Source: Candidatus Phascolarctobacterium caballi (lineage in GTDB: Bacteria > Bacillota > Negativicutes > Acidaminococcales > Acidaminococcaceae). From it: a stretch of 6,721 bases of DNA. Position 1 is the stretch's first letter. Each line of letters starts with the position of its first letter. Positions 1 to 6,573 of the stretch are shown here, piece by piece. A program made the translations under genes and the position numbers. The stretch is taken from the NCBI GenBank assembly GCA_018065225.1, contig JAGHTS010000255.1, positions 1-6,721 on the forward strand, read 5' to 3'. The notes beneath the pieces are model-generated. The model made no database searches. It was not told the origin of the DNA and saw only the letters and a program-made list of their open reading frames with translations.

Positions 1-689
1 ATCGTAATGATATCTATAATGGTGTAGCTGATGGTTATGGTAGTGATTTTCAATACTATGAGGAGTACTATAACAAACATTTGGGAGATAAAAAAATAAA
101 AGATTATTATCCTAAAACAGCTAAAGAACGTAGGGGAGAAAATTTTGGCAAGACACATTCTATAACAATTGGCAGAGTATTTGATAATCGTGATAATACC
201 ATGGATCCACATGAAGGAAAACGTTTGGCATTTAGTATTGAAAATTCACAGGGATTGGGTGGAGATTTTGGATTTGTTAAGTATACAGTTGATACTCGTT
301 ATTATTTCAGAGCTGGGGGTGAAAGTGTTTGGGCTTTGAACCTTATGGGTGGTTATGCCAGCGGTGATTTGCCGTTAAGTCAGCGTTTTACAATGGGTGG
401 CAGTGAAACCCTGCGTGGTTATGAAGATGATCAATTTAGAGGCAATTCAATGTTAAAGGGTACATTGGAATATCGTTTCCCAATTATAAAGAAAATTCAG
501 GGGGTATTATTTAATGATAATGGTTACGCATGGGATAAACGTTTTGAAGATAAATTTGATTTAGGCAAATCAAAAAGTTCTGTTGGTGTTGGTTTACGTA
601 TTAATTCTCCATTGGGACCAATTCGTTTGGACTATGGTTGGGGTAGTAATGGTGGTAAGTTCCATTTTAGCTTTGGTGGACAATTCTAA
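1..689 (+). CDS. bamA: BamA (Omp85) outer-membrane assembly protein, C-terminal barrel part, 5' truncated by the window
   Basis: BamA is the central beta-barrel of the BAM machinery that folds and inserts outer-membrane proteins. The frame is open from base 3, so this is the last 228 residues of a longer protein; the N-terminal POTRA domains and early strands lie outside. The visible part is the end of the 16-strand barrel. It includes a strand with the Omp85-typical FDNRDN (nt 180-197) followed by P and G, and a T-L-R-G-Y segment (RGY at nt 414-422) matching the conserved loop-6 (V)RGF/Y motif of Omp85 proteins. Other signs are the G-P-I-R-L-D-Y penultimate strand and a final strand ending in Phe, the usual beta-signal. 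A tyrosine-rich hydrophilic stretch opens the fragment. An ompH gene follows 36 nt downstream, as is common for bamA. TamA is an alternative Omp85 member, but the ompH/lpxD context favours BamA. Confidence 0.93.
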   Translation, partial: RNDIYNGVADGYGSDFQYYEEYYNKHLGDKKIKDYYPKTAKERRGENFGKTHSITIGRVFDNRDNTMDPHEGKRLAFSIENSQGLGGDFGFVKYTVDTRYYFRAGGESVWALNLMGGYASGDLPLSQRFTMGGSETLRGYEDDQFRGNSMLKGTLEYRFPIIKKIQGVLFNDNGYAWDKRFEDKFDLGKSKSSVGVGLRINSPLGPIRLDYGWGSNGGKFHFSFGGQF

Positions 690-725
690 TGACTTGTTGG
701 TTATAGAAAGAAGGTTTGTAGTATT

Positions 726-1202
726 ATGATGCATCGTTTTGGTATGCCAAGAATAGTAAAAGTAATGAGTACACTTATGGCGATAATTTTTCTTGGTGGT
801 ATTTTTGTTATGGGAATGGTAATGGAAAGTAGTGGTAGTGCAGCTGAAGCAGCAGCTAATAGTGCTATTGGAGTAGTGGATTTTCAACGGGTGGTTACGT
901 CTTCTCCCTTGATTGATAATGTGCGTAATACCATGAAAAATGAAGTTGCTGCTGCAGAAAAGGATTTTACAGAAAAAGCAAAATCTATGAGTGAACAAGA
1001 GAAACAAAAATTTGGAAGTCAGTTACAAAATCGTTTGATGAATCGTGAAAACGAATTAATGACACCGTTGTTGAATCAAATTAATGCTGTTATTAAAAGG
1101 GTGGCAGATAAGAAAGGTTTAAGTGTTGTTGTTCATAAAAATACAGTTGTATTCGGTGGTGTAGATATTACCGAAGAAGTTGTTAAGGGATTGAAAGAAT
1201 GA
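726..1202 (+). CDS. ompH: OmpH/Skp-family periplasmic chaperone with N-terminal membrane anchor or signal peptide
   Basis: The 158-residue product belongs to the OmpH/Skp family, periplasmic holdase chaperones that carry unfolded outer-membrane proteins to the BAM complex; length is close to E. coli Skp. A basic N-terminus is followed by one hydrophobic helix (about residues 14-33). Then comes an Ala/Ser-rich linker with possible signal-peptidase I sites (about 36-47), although an uncleaved anchor cannot be excluded. The family entry strand IGVVDFQRVV is at 48-57. A charged helical arm spans about 61-129, and the closing segment (about 131-156) contains GGVDIT. The start at 726 has a purine-rich Shine-Dalgarno (GAAAGAAGG, 706-714) 11 nt upstream; ATG 729 is an equally possible start. 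It lies between bamA and a second OmpH-like gene and overlaps the latter by 4 nt. Family assignment is firm; client specificity is unknown. Confidence 0.88.
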   Translation: MMHRFGMPRIVKVMSTLMAIIFLGGIFVMGMVMESSGSAAEAAANSAIGVVDFQRVVTSSPLIDNVRNTMKNEVAAAEKDFTEKAKSMSEQEKQKFGSQLQNRLMNRENELMTPLLNQINAVIKRVADKKGLSVVVHKNTVVFGGVDITEEVVKGLKE

Positions 1203-1606
1203 AAAGATTGATAGTAAGCCTGCTGGCTGTTTTATGTGTTTTTATTCTTTCTGGCTGTGGGCGTAGTAGTGAATTTGGCGTAGTGGATATGGGTAAAGTT
1301 GAAAAAGAAGGAAAGCAAATAGTTGTTATAAAAGAAGAAGGAATAAAAGAATTAGAAAAAATTGAAAAAGATCTTAATGCGGCAATTAAGGGGAAAGCTG
1401 ATAGCAAGAAGGAAGAAATTATTGCTGAATACAGGGCTAAAGCACAAATTGTGCAGAGCAATATGTCTGGTAGGATACGTAACCAGTTGGAAAGGGTTAT
1501 TCATCAGGTTGCACAGCAAAAGAAATTAGGGGCAGTATTATTGAAAGAGGCAGTACCGAATGGTGGGATTGATATTACTGCTGACGTTTTGGAACAATTA
1601 AAATAA
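1199..1606 (+). CDS. OmpH/Skp-like lipoprotein (second tandem paralogue)
   Basis: The 135-residue product has a classic lipoprotein signal: basic MKR, a hydrophobic core, then the lipobox LSGC (residues 17-20), so Cys20 should be lipidated and become the mature N-terminus. Gly, not Asp, follows the Cys, which by the E. coli sorting rule would not retain it in the inner membrane; whether that rule holds here is unknown. The mature part repeats the OmpH pattern: FGVVDMGKV (26-34), a Lys/Glu-rich helical region (about 40-110), and a closing strand with GGIDIT (122-127) that mirrors GGVDIT of the preceding gene. It starts inside the previous stop (ATGA overlap) with AAGGGA (1185-1190) 8 nt upstream, so translation is probably coupled. 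Its likely role is a membrane-tethered Skp-like chaperone or envelope factor. Canonical Skp is soluble, so the lipid anchor is a notable difference. Confidence 0.82.
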   Translation: MKRLIVSLLAVLCVFILSGCGRSSEFGVVDMGKVEKEGKQIVVIKEEGIKELEKIEKDLNAAIKGKADSKKEEIIAEYRAKAQIVQSNMSGRIRNQLERVIHQVAQQKKLGAVLLKEAVPNGGIDITADVLEQLK

Positions 1607-1607
1607 A

Positions 1608-2636
1608 ATGGGAAAATCAGTTAAAGAGATAGCGGGGATTATCAATGGTGTTGTGGAAAATGATAATCCAAAATTATTGATTACAGGAGTAAATGGGTTA
1701 GAAGCGGCGGGGAAACAGGACATAAGTTTTGCGATACCGCCTTATGTAGTTGAATGTCATCGTTCTCTTGCGGGAGCGATGATTTTGGCATTTGGTGAAT
1801 GCGAATTAACAGATAGACCAGTTATTCGTGTAAAAGACCCCAAAGTGGCATTTGCTACATTACTGGAGGTTTTTCGTCCGCAATTGGAAATAGATAGAGT
1901 TGTAAGCAAATATGCTTTTGTAGCACCTTCTGCAAAACTTGGGGAAAAAGTTGCAGTTGGTGCTTTTGCATATATTGAAGATGGTGCAGATGTTGGGGAT
2001 AATACAGTAATATATCCGTATGCATATATTGGCAGGGATGTAAAAATTGGTAAAGAATGTTTGTTGTATCCTAATAGCGTTGTTCGTGAGAAATGTGTGC
2101 TTGGTAATAAGGTTATTTTACAGCCGGGAGCTGTTATTGGCGGAGATGGGTTTGGTTACGTTAATCAGGAAGATGGTACACACACAAAAGTTTTGCAGAC
2201 AGGTAATGTTATTATTGAAGATGATGTAGAAATAGGTTGTAACAGTACTGTTGATAGGGCAACTGTTGGGCATACAGTAATTGGTAAAGGAACAAAGATA
2301 GATAATTTAGTTCATATTGGACATAATGTTACTGTCGGGAAAAATTGTTTTTTGTGTGCTGGGGTTGGTGTGGCAGGCAGTACAACAATTGGTGATAATA
2401 ATACTTTTGCAGGTCAGGTTGCAGTTAATGGGCATATTGTTATTGGTAGTAATAATTTATTTGCAGGCAGAACCGGTATTACCAAAAACGTGGGAGATGG
2501 CAAACAAATGGGCGGTTTTCCTGAAAAACCGCTGAAAGAGTGGATGCGTCGTGAAGCAGAGTTAAATAGAGTTGGTGATTTGCTTAAACGTGTAAAAAAT
2601 TTGGAAAAACTTGTGGCGACTTTGCAAAAAGATTAA
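1608..2636 (+). CDS. lpxD: LpxD, UDP-3-O-(3-hydroxyacyl)glucosamine N-acyltransferase
   Basis: LpxD transfers an (R)-3-hydroxyacyl chain from ACP to the 2-amino group of UDP-3-O-acylglucosamine, the third step of lipid A synthesis, in the cytoplasm. The 342-residue length is typical. The N-terminal uridine-binding domain (about 1-100) is followed by a left-handed beta-helix of hexapeptide repeats (about 103-295). The family signature GGDGFGYV is at 178-185. IGHN places a His at 239 and VNGH a His at 276, the same numbers as the E. coli LpxD residues H239 and H276. A charged C-terminal helix (about 305-342) matches the ACP-contacting helix of the family. The ATG lies 1 nt after the preceding stop without a strong Shine-Dalgarno, pointing to translational coupling. 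The next gene's preferred start is 22 nt downstream. Confidence 0.96.
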   Translation: MGKSVKEIAGIINGVVENDNPKLLITGVNGLEAAGKQDISFAIPPYVVECHRSLAGAMILAFGECELTDRPVIRVKDPKVAFATLLEVFRPQLEIDRVVSKYAFVAPSAKLGEKVAVGAFAYIEDGADVGDNTVIYPYAYIGRDVKIGKECLLYPNSVVREKCVLGNKVILQPGAVIGGDGFGYVNQEDGTHTKVLQTGNVIIEDDVEIGCNSTVDRATVGHTVIGKGTKIDNLVHIGHNVTVGKNCFLCAGVGVAGSTTIGDNNTFAGQVAVNGHIVIGSNNLFAGRTGITKNVGDGKQMGGFPEKPLKEWMRREAELNRVGDLLKRVKNLEKLVATLQKD

Positions 2637-2641
2637 AGTAC

Positions 2642-2647
2642 AAGAGG
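2642..2647 (+). promoter_or_regulatory. Ribosome binding site selecting the GTG start at 2659
   Basis: AAGAGG lies 11 nt upstream of GTG 2659, in the short gap after lpxD. An upstream in-frame TTG at 2611 would place the start inside the lpxD coding end, and I see no comparable site before it. The spacing equals that of the first ompH gene in this window. This supports 2659 as the acyltransferase start. Confidence 0.6.
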
Positions 2648-2658
2648 TTGATTTAGTA

Positions 2659-3558
2659 GTGTATCATTTCACAAAGCTGATTAGTATATTTTTGTGCTGG
2701 ACACCAAAATTTGTAAATAATAATATAGCTAAATTTTTAGGTTGGCTGGCTGTAAAATTTTGTCCAAAATGGCGTTTGGATATGGCAGTTGCCAACATTC
2801 AAGAATGTTTGGGTGTTGATAATATAAAAGCAAAGAAAATTGCAGAAGAAAGTTTATCACGTTTTGGGAGAATGGTAGTGGAAGTGTTGCGATTTCCGTT
2901 ACTTAACAAACAGAAACTTGATGAAGAAATTGTTGTAGATGGGTTGGATAATTTAGAAACCGCTTATCAAAAAGATAATGGTGTAGTAATGGTAACTGCC
3001 CATTACGGGAATTGGGAAATTTTAGGTGCGTTTGTAGGATTGTACGGATACCCTGTTTTCTCTATAGTAAGGCGGCAAAATCAAAGTGGTATAAATCGGT
3101 TATTAAATGAGTATCGGGAATTAGTCGGGCAGAAGATAGTTTATAATCGTGGCGAAAACAATCATTTGCAGATTGTTCGGATGTTGAAAAAAAAGAAGAT
3201 TATTGGCGTCCTTTATGATCAAGATACAAATGATATAGGTGTTAGATTAAAAATATTTGGCAAAGAGTGTATTGTACCTGATGGAGCAGTAGCATTAAGC
3301 AGATTGAATAAAGCACCTATTGTGCCAATTTTTATACACAATAAAGATGATGGCAAATTTACCATTAAAATTTATCCATCATTAGTGTGTAATGGTAAAG
3401 ATGATTACGAAAGAGTAATGCGGGAACTTGTAGATATAATGGAAAATGAAATTGTAAGTGACCCGTCCATGTGGTTTTGGGTTCATGACCGTTGGAAAGA
3501 CGGCCATCAGCGTTTTGACCCTAAATACGATGAGAATAAACATGGACATCATCCATAA
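2659..3558 (+). CDS. Lysophospholipid / lipid A acyltransferase, LpxL-HtrB family
   Basis: This family transfers a fatty acyl chain from acyl-ACP to a lipid acceptor at the cytoplasmic face of the inner membrane; LpxL, LpxM and LpxP are the E. coli members. From GTG 2659 the product is 299 residues and begins with a hydrophobic N-terminal helix (about 2-35), as usual in the family; the TTG at 2611 would add 16 atypical residues. The catalytic H-X4-E motif is HYGNWE, with His115 and Glu120. Further family blocks are the D-Q-D segment near 187-189, the GVRLKIFG stretch, the APIVPIF strand, and the C-terminal MWFWVHDRWK, equivalent to the W-x-H-x-R-W-K ending of LpxL-like enzymes. Position between lpxD and lpxC points to lipid A as the acceptor. 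Which acyl position it modifies cannot be read from sequence, so no gene symbol is given. Confidence 0.88.
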   Translation: MYHFTKLISIFLCWTPKFVNNNIAKFLGWLAVKFCPKWRLDMAVANIQECLGVDNIKAKKIAEESLSRFGRMVVEVLRFPLLNKQKLDEEIVVDGLDNLETAYQKDNGVVMVTAHYGNWEILGAFVGLYGYPVFSIVRRQNQSGINRLLNEYRELVGQKIVYNRGENNHLQIVRMLKKKKIIGVLYDQDTNDIGVRLKIFGKECIVPDGAVALSRLNKAPIVPIFIHNKDDGKFTIKIYPSLVCNGKDDYERVMRELVDIMENEIVSDPSMWFWVHDRWKDGHQRFDPKYDENKHGHHP

Positions 3559-3576
3559 AAAATAATAGGAGATTTT

Positions 3577-4404
3577 ATGAAACAGAAAACACTTGCAAAA
3601 GCAATTACATATAGCGGTAATGGTCTACACAGTGGTTTGGAAGTTACTATGACTTTGAAGCCCGCCCCTGTGGGTACTGGTGTGGTGTATGTTAGGAAAG
3701 ATTTGGCAGATATACCGTCAATTCATGCGAGACCGGAACTTGTATCAAGTACAGTAAAAGCAACTACTATTGCCGAAAATGGAGCTGAAGTTTTTACAGT
3801 AGAACATTTGATGGCAGCATTTAGTATGATGGAAGTTGATAATGTTATTGTGGAAATGAATTCTCCGGAACCGCCAGTTACAGATGGTAGTGCCAAAGTT
3901 TTTTGCGAACTGATTAAACAGGCGGGACTGGTTGAACAGGAAGCTGAACGTCAGGTTTATGCAGTTGACAGGGAATTTTCAGCTTATGATAAGGAAAAGT
4001 ATATTGTAGTGAAACCTTATGAAGAATATAGAATTTCTTTTACGTCTATCAACAAGCATCCACTTTTGGGTACGCAATATTTTGACATTACATTGACACC
4101 GGAAAGTTTTGCAAAAGAAATTATGTCAGCACGGACGGTGGCATTTACACAGGAATTGGAGATGTTAAAAAAACTTGGCTTGGGTAAGGGTGGCACATTG
4201 GAAAACTGTGTGGTTTTTGACAATGAAAAGATTTTAAGTGTGCCAAGATTCGACAATGAATTGATTCGCCACAAGATTTTGGATGTAATTGGTGATTTGT
4301 ATTTATTGGGACCGATTAAGGCACATGTTATTTGTGTTACTACTGGTCACGCATTTAATAGTGCTGTGGCGAAAAAAATTGAGGAATACAGGAAAGGAAA
4401 ATAA
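3577..4404 (+). CDS. lpxC: LpxC, UDP-3-O-acyl-N-acetylglucosamine deacetylase
   Basis: LpxC is the zinc-dependent amidase that removes acetate from UDP-3-O-acyl-GlcNAc, the committed and usually rate-controlling step of lipid A synthesis. The 275-residue product has the two-domain LpxC layout: an N-terminal ITYSGNGLHSG block, VEHLMAA with Glu76 and His77, VTDGSA (101-106), and HPLLGTQYFD (161-170). SARTVAF (184-190), GGTLENCVVFD, RHKILDVIGDL with His232 and Asp236, and TGHAFN with His258 follow. By comparison with E. coli (H79, H238, D242, H265), His77, His232 and Asp236 should bind zinc and His258 act in catalysis, with Glu76 as general base; all are present. It is shorter than E. coli LpxC (305) but within the family range. 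AGGAG (3567-3571) sits 5 nt before the ATG, one of the best ribosome sites in the operon. Confidence 0.97.
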   Translation: MKQKTLAKAITYSGNGLHSGLEVTMTLKPAPVGTGVVYVRKDLADIPSIHARPELVSSTVKATTIAENGAEVFTVEHLMAAFSMMEVDNVIVEMNSPEPPVTDGSAKVFCELIKQAGLVEQEAERQVYAVDREFSAYDKEKYIVVKPYEEYRISFTSINKHPLLGTQYFDITLTPESFAKEIMSARTVAFTQELEMLKKLGLGKGGTLENCVVFDNEKILSVPRFDNELIRHKILDVIGDLYLLGPIKAHVICVTTGHAFNSAVAKKIEEYRKGK

Positions 4405-4415
4405 GGGCAGAGATA

Positions 4416-4904
4416 ATGGTTGACAGGAAAAATAATATTCCAGTATATGAAAAAATAACAAAAGTTTTGGACATTACAGAAATTCGCAAGATATTACCCC
4501 ATAGGTATCCAATGCTTTTGGTGGATAAGGTTATAGAATTGGAACCGATGAAACGGGCAGTTGGGGTTAAATGTATTACCGGGAATGAATTGTTTTTTCA
4601 AGGGCATTTTCCGGAGCATCCAATTATGCCGGGAGTTTTGTTGATTGAAGCTATGGCACAGGTCGGGGGAATTGCATTGATGTATCCGGAAGAAAACCGT
4701 AGCAAATTACCAATGTTTGGACGAATCAGCAATGCCAAGTTTAAGCGTCAGGTTGTACCCGGAGATGTATTGATAACGGAAGCGGTTATTACAAAAATTG
4801 TACGAAATACAATGGGTGTGGTAAAATGTGTAGGACGTGTGGACGGGCAGATTGCCTGTCAATGTGAATGTCATTTTGCTTTGGCAAAGCCCAAGAAAAA
4901 CTGA
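4416..4904 (+). CDS. fabZ: FabZ, (3R)-hydroxyacyl-ACP dehydratase
   Basis: FabZ dehydrates (3R)-hydroxyacyl-ACP to trans-2-enoyl-ACP in fatty-acid elongation, and so competes with LpxA and LpxD for hydroxyacyl-ACP. The hot-dog fold motifs are complete: LPHRYPMLLVDKV (28-40), then GHFPEHPIMPGVLLIEAMAQ with catalytic His64 and Glu78, spaced 14 residues apart as in known FabZ enzymes. The 162-residue protein carries roughly 17 extra N-terminal residues before the usual L-D-I-x-E-I start. ATG 4416 is preferred because AAGGG (4403-4407) sits 8 nt before it; an in-frame TTG at 4467 would give a canonical-length protein but lacks a ribosome site. It begins 11 nt after lpxC and is followed closely by lpxA, the common fabZ-lpxA pairing. 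FabA is unlikely given length and motif. Confidence 0.96.
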   Translation: MVDRKNNIPVYEKITKVLDITEIRKILPHRYPMLLVDKVIELEPMKRAVGVKCITGNELFFQGHFPEHPIMPGVLLIEAMAQVGGIALMYPEENRSKLPMFGRISNAKFKRQVVPGDVLITEAVITKIVRNTMGVVKCVGRVDGQIACQCECHFALAKPKKN

Positions 4905-4911
4905 TAAGGAG
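4905..4911 (+). promoter_or_regulatory. Ribosome binding site selecting the ATG start of lpxA
   Basis: TAAGGAG immediately after the fabZ stop lies 8 nt before ATG 4920. The alternative GTG at 4911 overlaps this site and would have no ribosome binding site of its own, so the ATG is the likely start. Confidence 0.75.
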
Positions 4912-4919
4912 TGAAAATT

Positions 4920-5726
4920 ATGGCAGAAAAGAACTTAATTCATCCAACAGCGATTATTGATTCTGGGGCAAAATTGGGTAAAAATGTTGAAGTGGGGCCC
5001 TATGCCATTATTGACAGTGATGTGGTTTTAGGTGATGGCTGTAAGGTTATGGCTCACGCATATATTCATCGTTATACAACTGCCGGCAAGAATTGTGTGT
5101 TTTGGCCCGGCAGCAGTATTGGGGCAGAACCGCAAGATTTAAAATTTGCCGGTGAAATTACTAAAACAGTTATTGGTGACAATTGTGTTTTTCGTGAATG
5201 TTGTACAGTACATCGTGGCACAGCAGACGGTGGCGGTGTCACCCGTATTGGCAATAATGTTTTAATGATGGCTTATACTCACGCCGCCCATGATTGTCAG
5301 GTTGGAAATGATGTTATTATGTCAAACAACGCTACTTTGGCGGGGCATGTGGTTGTGGAAGATAAAGCGATTATTGGCGGTTTGGCTGCGGTTCACCAAT
5401 TTACCAGAGTTGGCCGTAATGTTATGATTGGTGGGATGGCACGTATTGCACAGGATATTCCTCCTTATATGATTGCGGCAGGTGACCCGTCTTTTGTTAG
5501 CGGATTGAATGTTATTGGATTGGAACGGGCAGGTTTTGATGAGGAAAAACGGTTAAGTTTGAAAAAAGCGTTTCGTATTTTGTATCATCAAAAAAATCGT
5601 TTGGAAATTGCTATTGAAAAAATTGATAAAGAAATTTTGCATAATGATGCGACTGAGCATTTGTTGGAATTTTTACGGTTAGAATTGGAAGGCGGTCGCG
5701 GAATTTTGCGTACCCGCAGGGGTTAA
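4920..5726 (+). CDS. lpxA: LpxA, UDP-N-acetylglucosamine O-acyltransferase
   Basis: LpxA performs the first step of lipid A synthesis, moving an (R)-3-hydroxyacyl chain from ACP to the 3-OH of UDP-GlcNAc in the cytoplasm; the active enzyme is a trimer. From ATG 4920 it is 268 residues, near E. coli's 262. A left-handed beta-helix of hexapeptide repeats runs from about 6 to 185, beginning IHPTAIID, followed by a helical C-terminal domain. AHDC gives His124, matching catalytic His125 of E. coli. NNATLAGH gives His143 and AAVHQF His159, matching E. coli His144 and His160. GGM places Gly172 where E. coli has the chain-length residue Gly173, so a long (about C13-C14) hydroxyacyl chain is expected rather than the C10 chosen by Pseudomonas LpxA with Met there. 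It follows fabZ by 15 nt and is separated from lpxI by 1 nt. Confidence 0.97.
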   Translation: MAEKNLIHPTAIIDSGAKLGKNVEVGPYAIIDSDVVLGDGCKVMAHAYIHRYTTAGKNCVFWPGSSIGAEPQDLKFAGEITKTVIGDNCVFRECCTVHRGTADGGGVTRIGNNVLMMAYTHAAHDCQVGNDVIMSNNATLAGHVVVEDKAIIGGLAAVHQFTRVGRNVMIGGMARIAQDIPPYMIAAGDPSFVSGLNVIGLERAGFDEEKRLSLKKAFRILYHQKNRLEIAIEKIDKEILHNDATEHLLEFLRLELEGGRGILRTRRG

Positions 5727-5727
5727 A

Positions 5728-6534
5728 ATGCCAGTACTTGGTATTTTGTGCGGAATAGGTCATTTGCCTGTTGAAGTGGCTGTGAGTGCCAAACAACAGG
5801 GTTTGCGTGTAGTGGCAGTTGGAGTGGTGCCTGACATTGATTTGGAACTTCAAACTGTGGTGGATGCATACTACGAAATTAATATTGGCAAAATCGGCAA
5901 GATTTTCAAAACTTTAAAACAGGAAGCGGTTACGGATGTAACTATGATTGGCAAGGTCACCAAAGAGGTTTTGTATAAAGCGGGTGCAATTATTCCTGAT
6001 TTGCGTGCCTTAAAGATTTTGGCAAGTGTTCCGGACCGCAAGGATGACACCATAATGTTGGCGATTGTTAAGGAACTGCAAAAAGAAGGTTTTAATGTGA
6101 TGAATCAGACAGAACTGATAAAACCTTTGTTATCCAAGCCGGGTGTGATTACCAAACGTAAACCGACGGAAGCAGAATTGGCGGATATGGAATTTGGTTT
6201 CCAAATGGCAAAAGCCATCGGCGGTTTGGATATTGGGCAAACGGTTGTGGTTAAAAACAGGGCGGTAATGGCGGTAGAAGCGATTGAAGGCACAGATAAG
6301 TGTATTTTAAGAGGCGGTGAACTGGGACGTGGCAATGTAATTGTTGCCAAGACGGCTAAACCAAATCAGGACCAACGGTTTGATATCCCGGGTTTTGGTG
6401 TTACAACATTGCAAAATATGATTAAGGCGGGGGCAACGGGGATTATTTTGGAAGCCGATGGGGCATTGATTGTTGAAAAGGAAAAGACAATTGCTTTGGC
6501 AGATGAACATAATATTACTATTGTGGTAAAATGA
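5728..6534 (+). CDS. lpxI: LpxI, UDP-2,3-diacylglucosamine pyrophosphatase (DUF1009 family)
   Basis: LpxI hydrolyses UDP-2,3-diacylglucosamine to lipid X and UMP, the step done by LpxH in E. coli; it is unrelated to LpxH and is found in alphaproteobacteria and many other bacteria lacking LpxH. The 268-residue product has both family domains. The N-terminal part holds LGILCGIGHLPVEVA and the IGKVTKE segment (74-80). The C-terminal part holds AVEAIEGTD (182-190), RGGELGRG, KPNQDQRFDIPGFG (211-224) and ILEADGALIVEK. The QDxRFDxP motif (214-221) has conserved aspartates; the Caulobacter catalytic residue D225 probably maps to this region, though I cannot align it here. The ATG lies 1 nt after the lpxA stop, with AGGGG (5718-5722) 5 nt upstream. 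It is the last gene of the visible run; a non-coding region follows. Confidence 0.94.
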   Translation: MPVLGILCGIGHLPVEVAVSAKQQGLRVVAVGVVPDIDLELQTVVDAYYEINIGKIGKIFKTLKQEAVTDVTMIGKVTKEVLYKAGAIIPDLRALKILASVPDRKDDTIMLAIVKELQKEGFNVMNQTELIKPLLSKPGVITKRKPTEAELADMEFGFQMAKAIGGLDIGQTVVVKNRAVMAVEAIEGTDKCILRGGELGRGNVIVAKTAKPNQDQRFDIPGFGVTTLQNMIKAGATGIILEADGALIVEKEKTIALADEHNITIVVK

Positions 6535-6553
6535 ATTTTGTGAAAATCGGTTT

Positions 6554-6573
6554 TAAAAGTAACGTTACTTTTA
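6554..6573. promoter_or_regulatory. Perfect 20-bp palindrome: operator or weak terminator
   Basis: TAAAAGTAACGTTACTTTTA is fully self-complementary and begins 19 nt after the lpxI stop. As RNA it gives an 8-bp stem with an ACGU loop but only one G-C pair, followed by a T-rich run with interruptions, so it would be a weak intrinsic terminator. As DNA, its centred AACGTT resembles operators of LacI/GalR-family regulators, which usually have a central CG. Both readings are inferences; the palindrome itself is directly seen. Confidence 0.5.

Noticed and set aside
594..1007. Long open frame on the minus strand (137 codons) across the bamA end and first ompH gene
   Set aside because: It lies opposite two well-supported genes, its product is rich in His/Thr/Ser/Phe without any family motif, and no ribosome site supports it.
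2047..2535. Two plus-strand frames (2047-2229 and 2317-2535) inside lpxD
   Set aside because: They are shifted readings of the hexapeptide-repeat DNA; the lpxD frame carries all conserved residues.
4017..4274. Minus-strand open frame inside lpxC
   Set aside because: It is antisense to conserved LpxC motifs and has no recognisable protein features.
4911..4919. GTG at 4911 as the start of lpxA
   Set aside because: It overlaps the Shine-Dalgarno TAAGGAG, which is ideally placed for ATG 4920.
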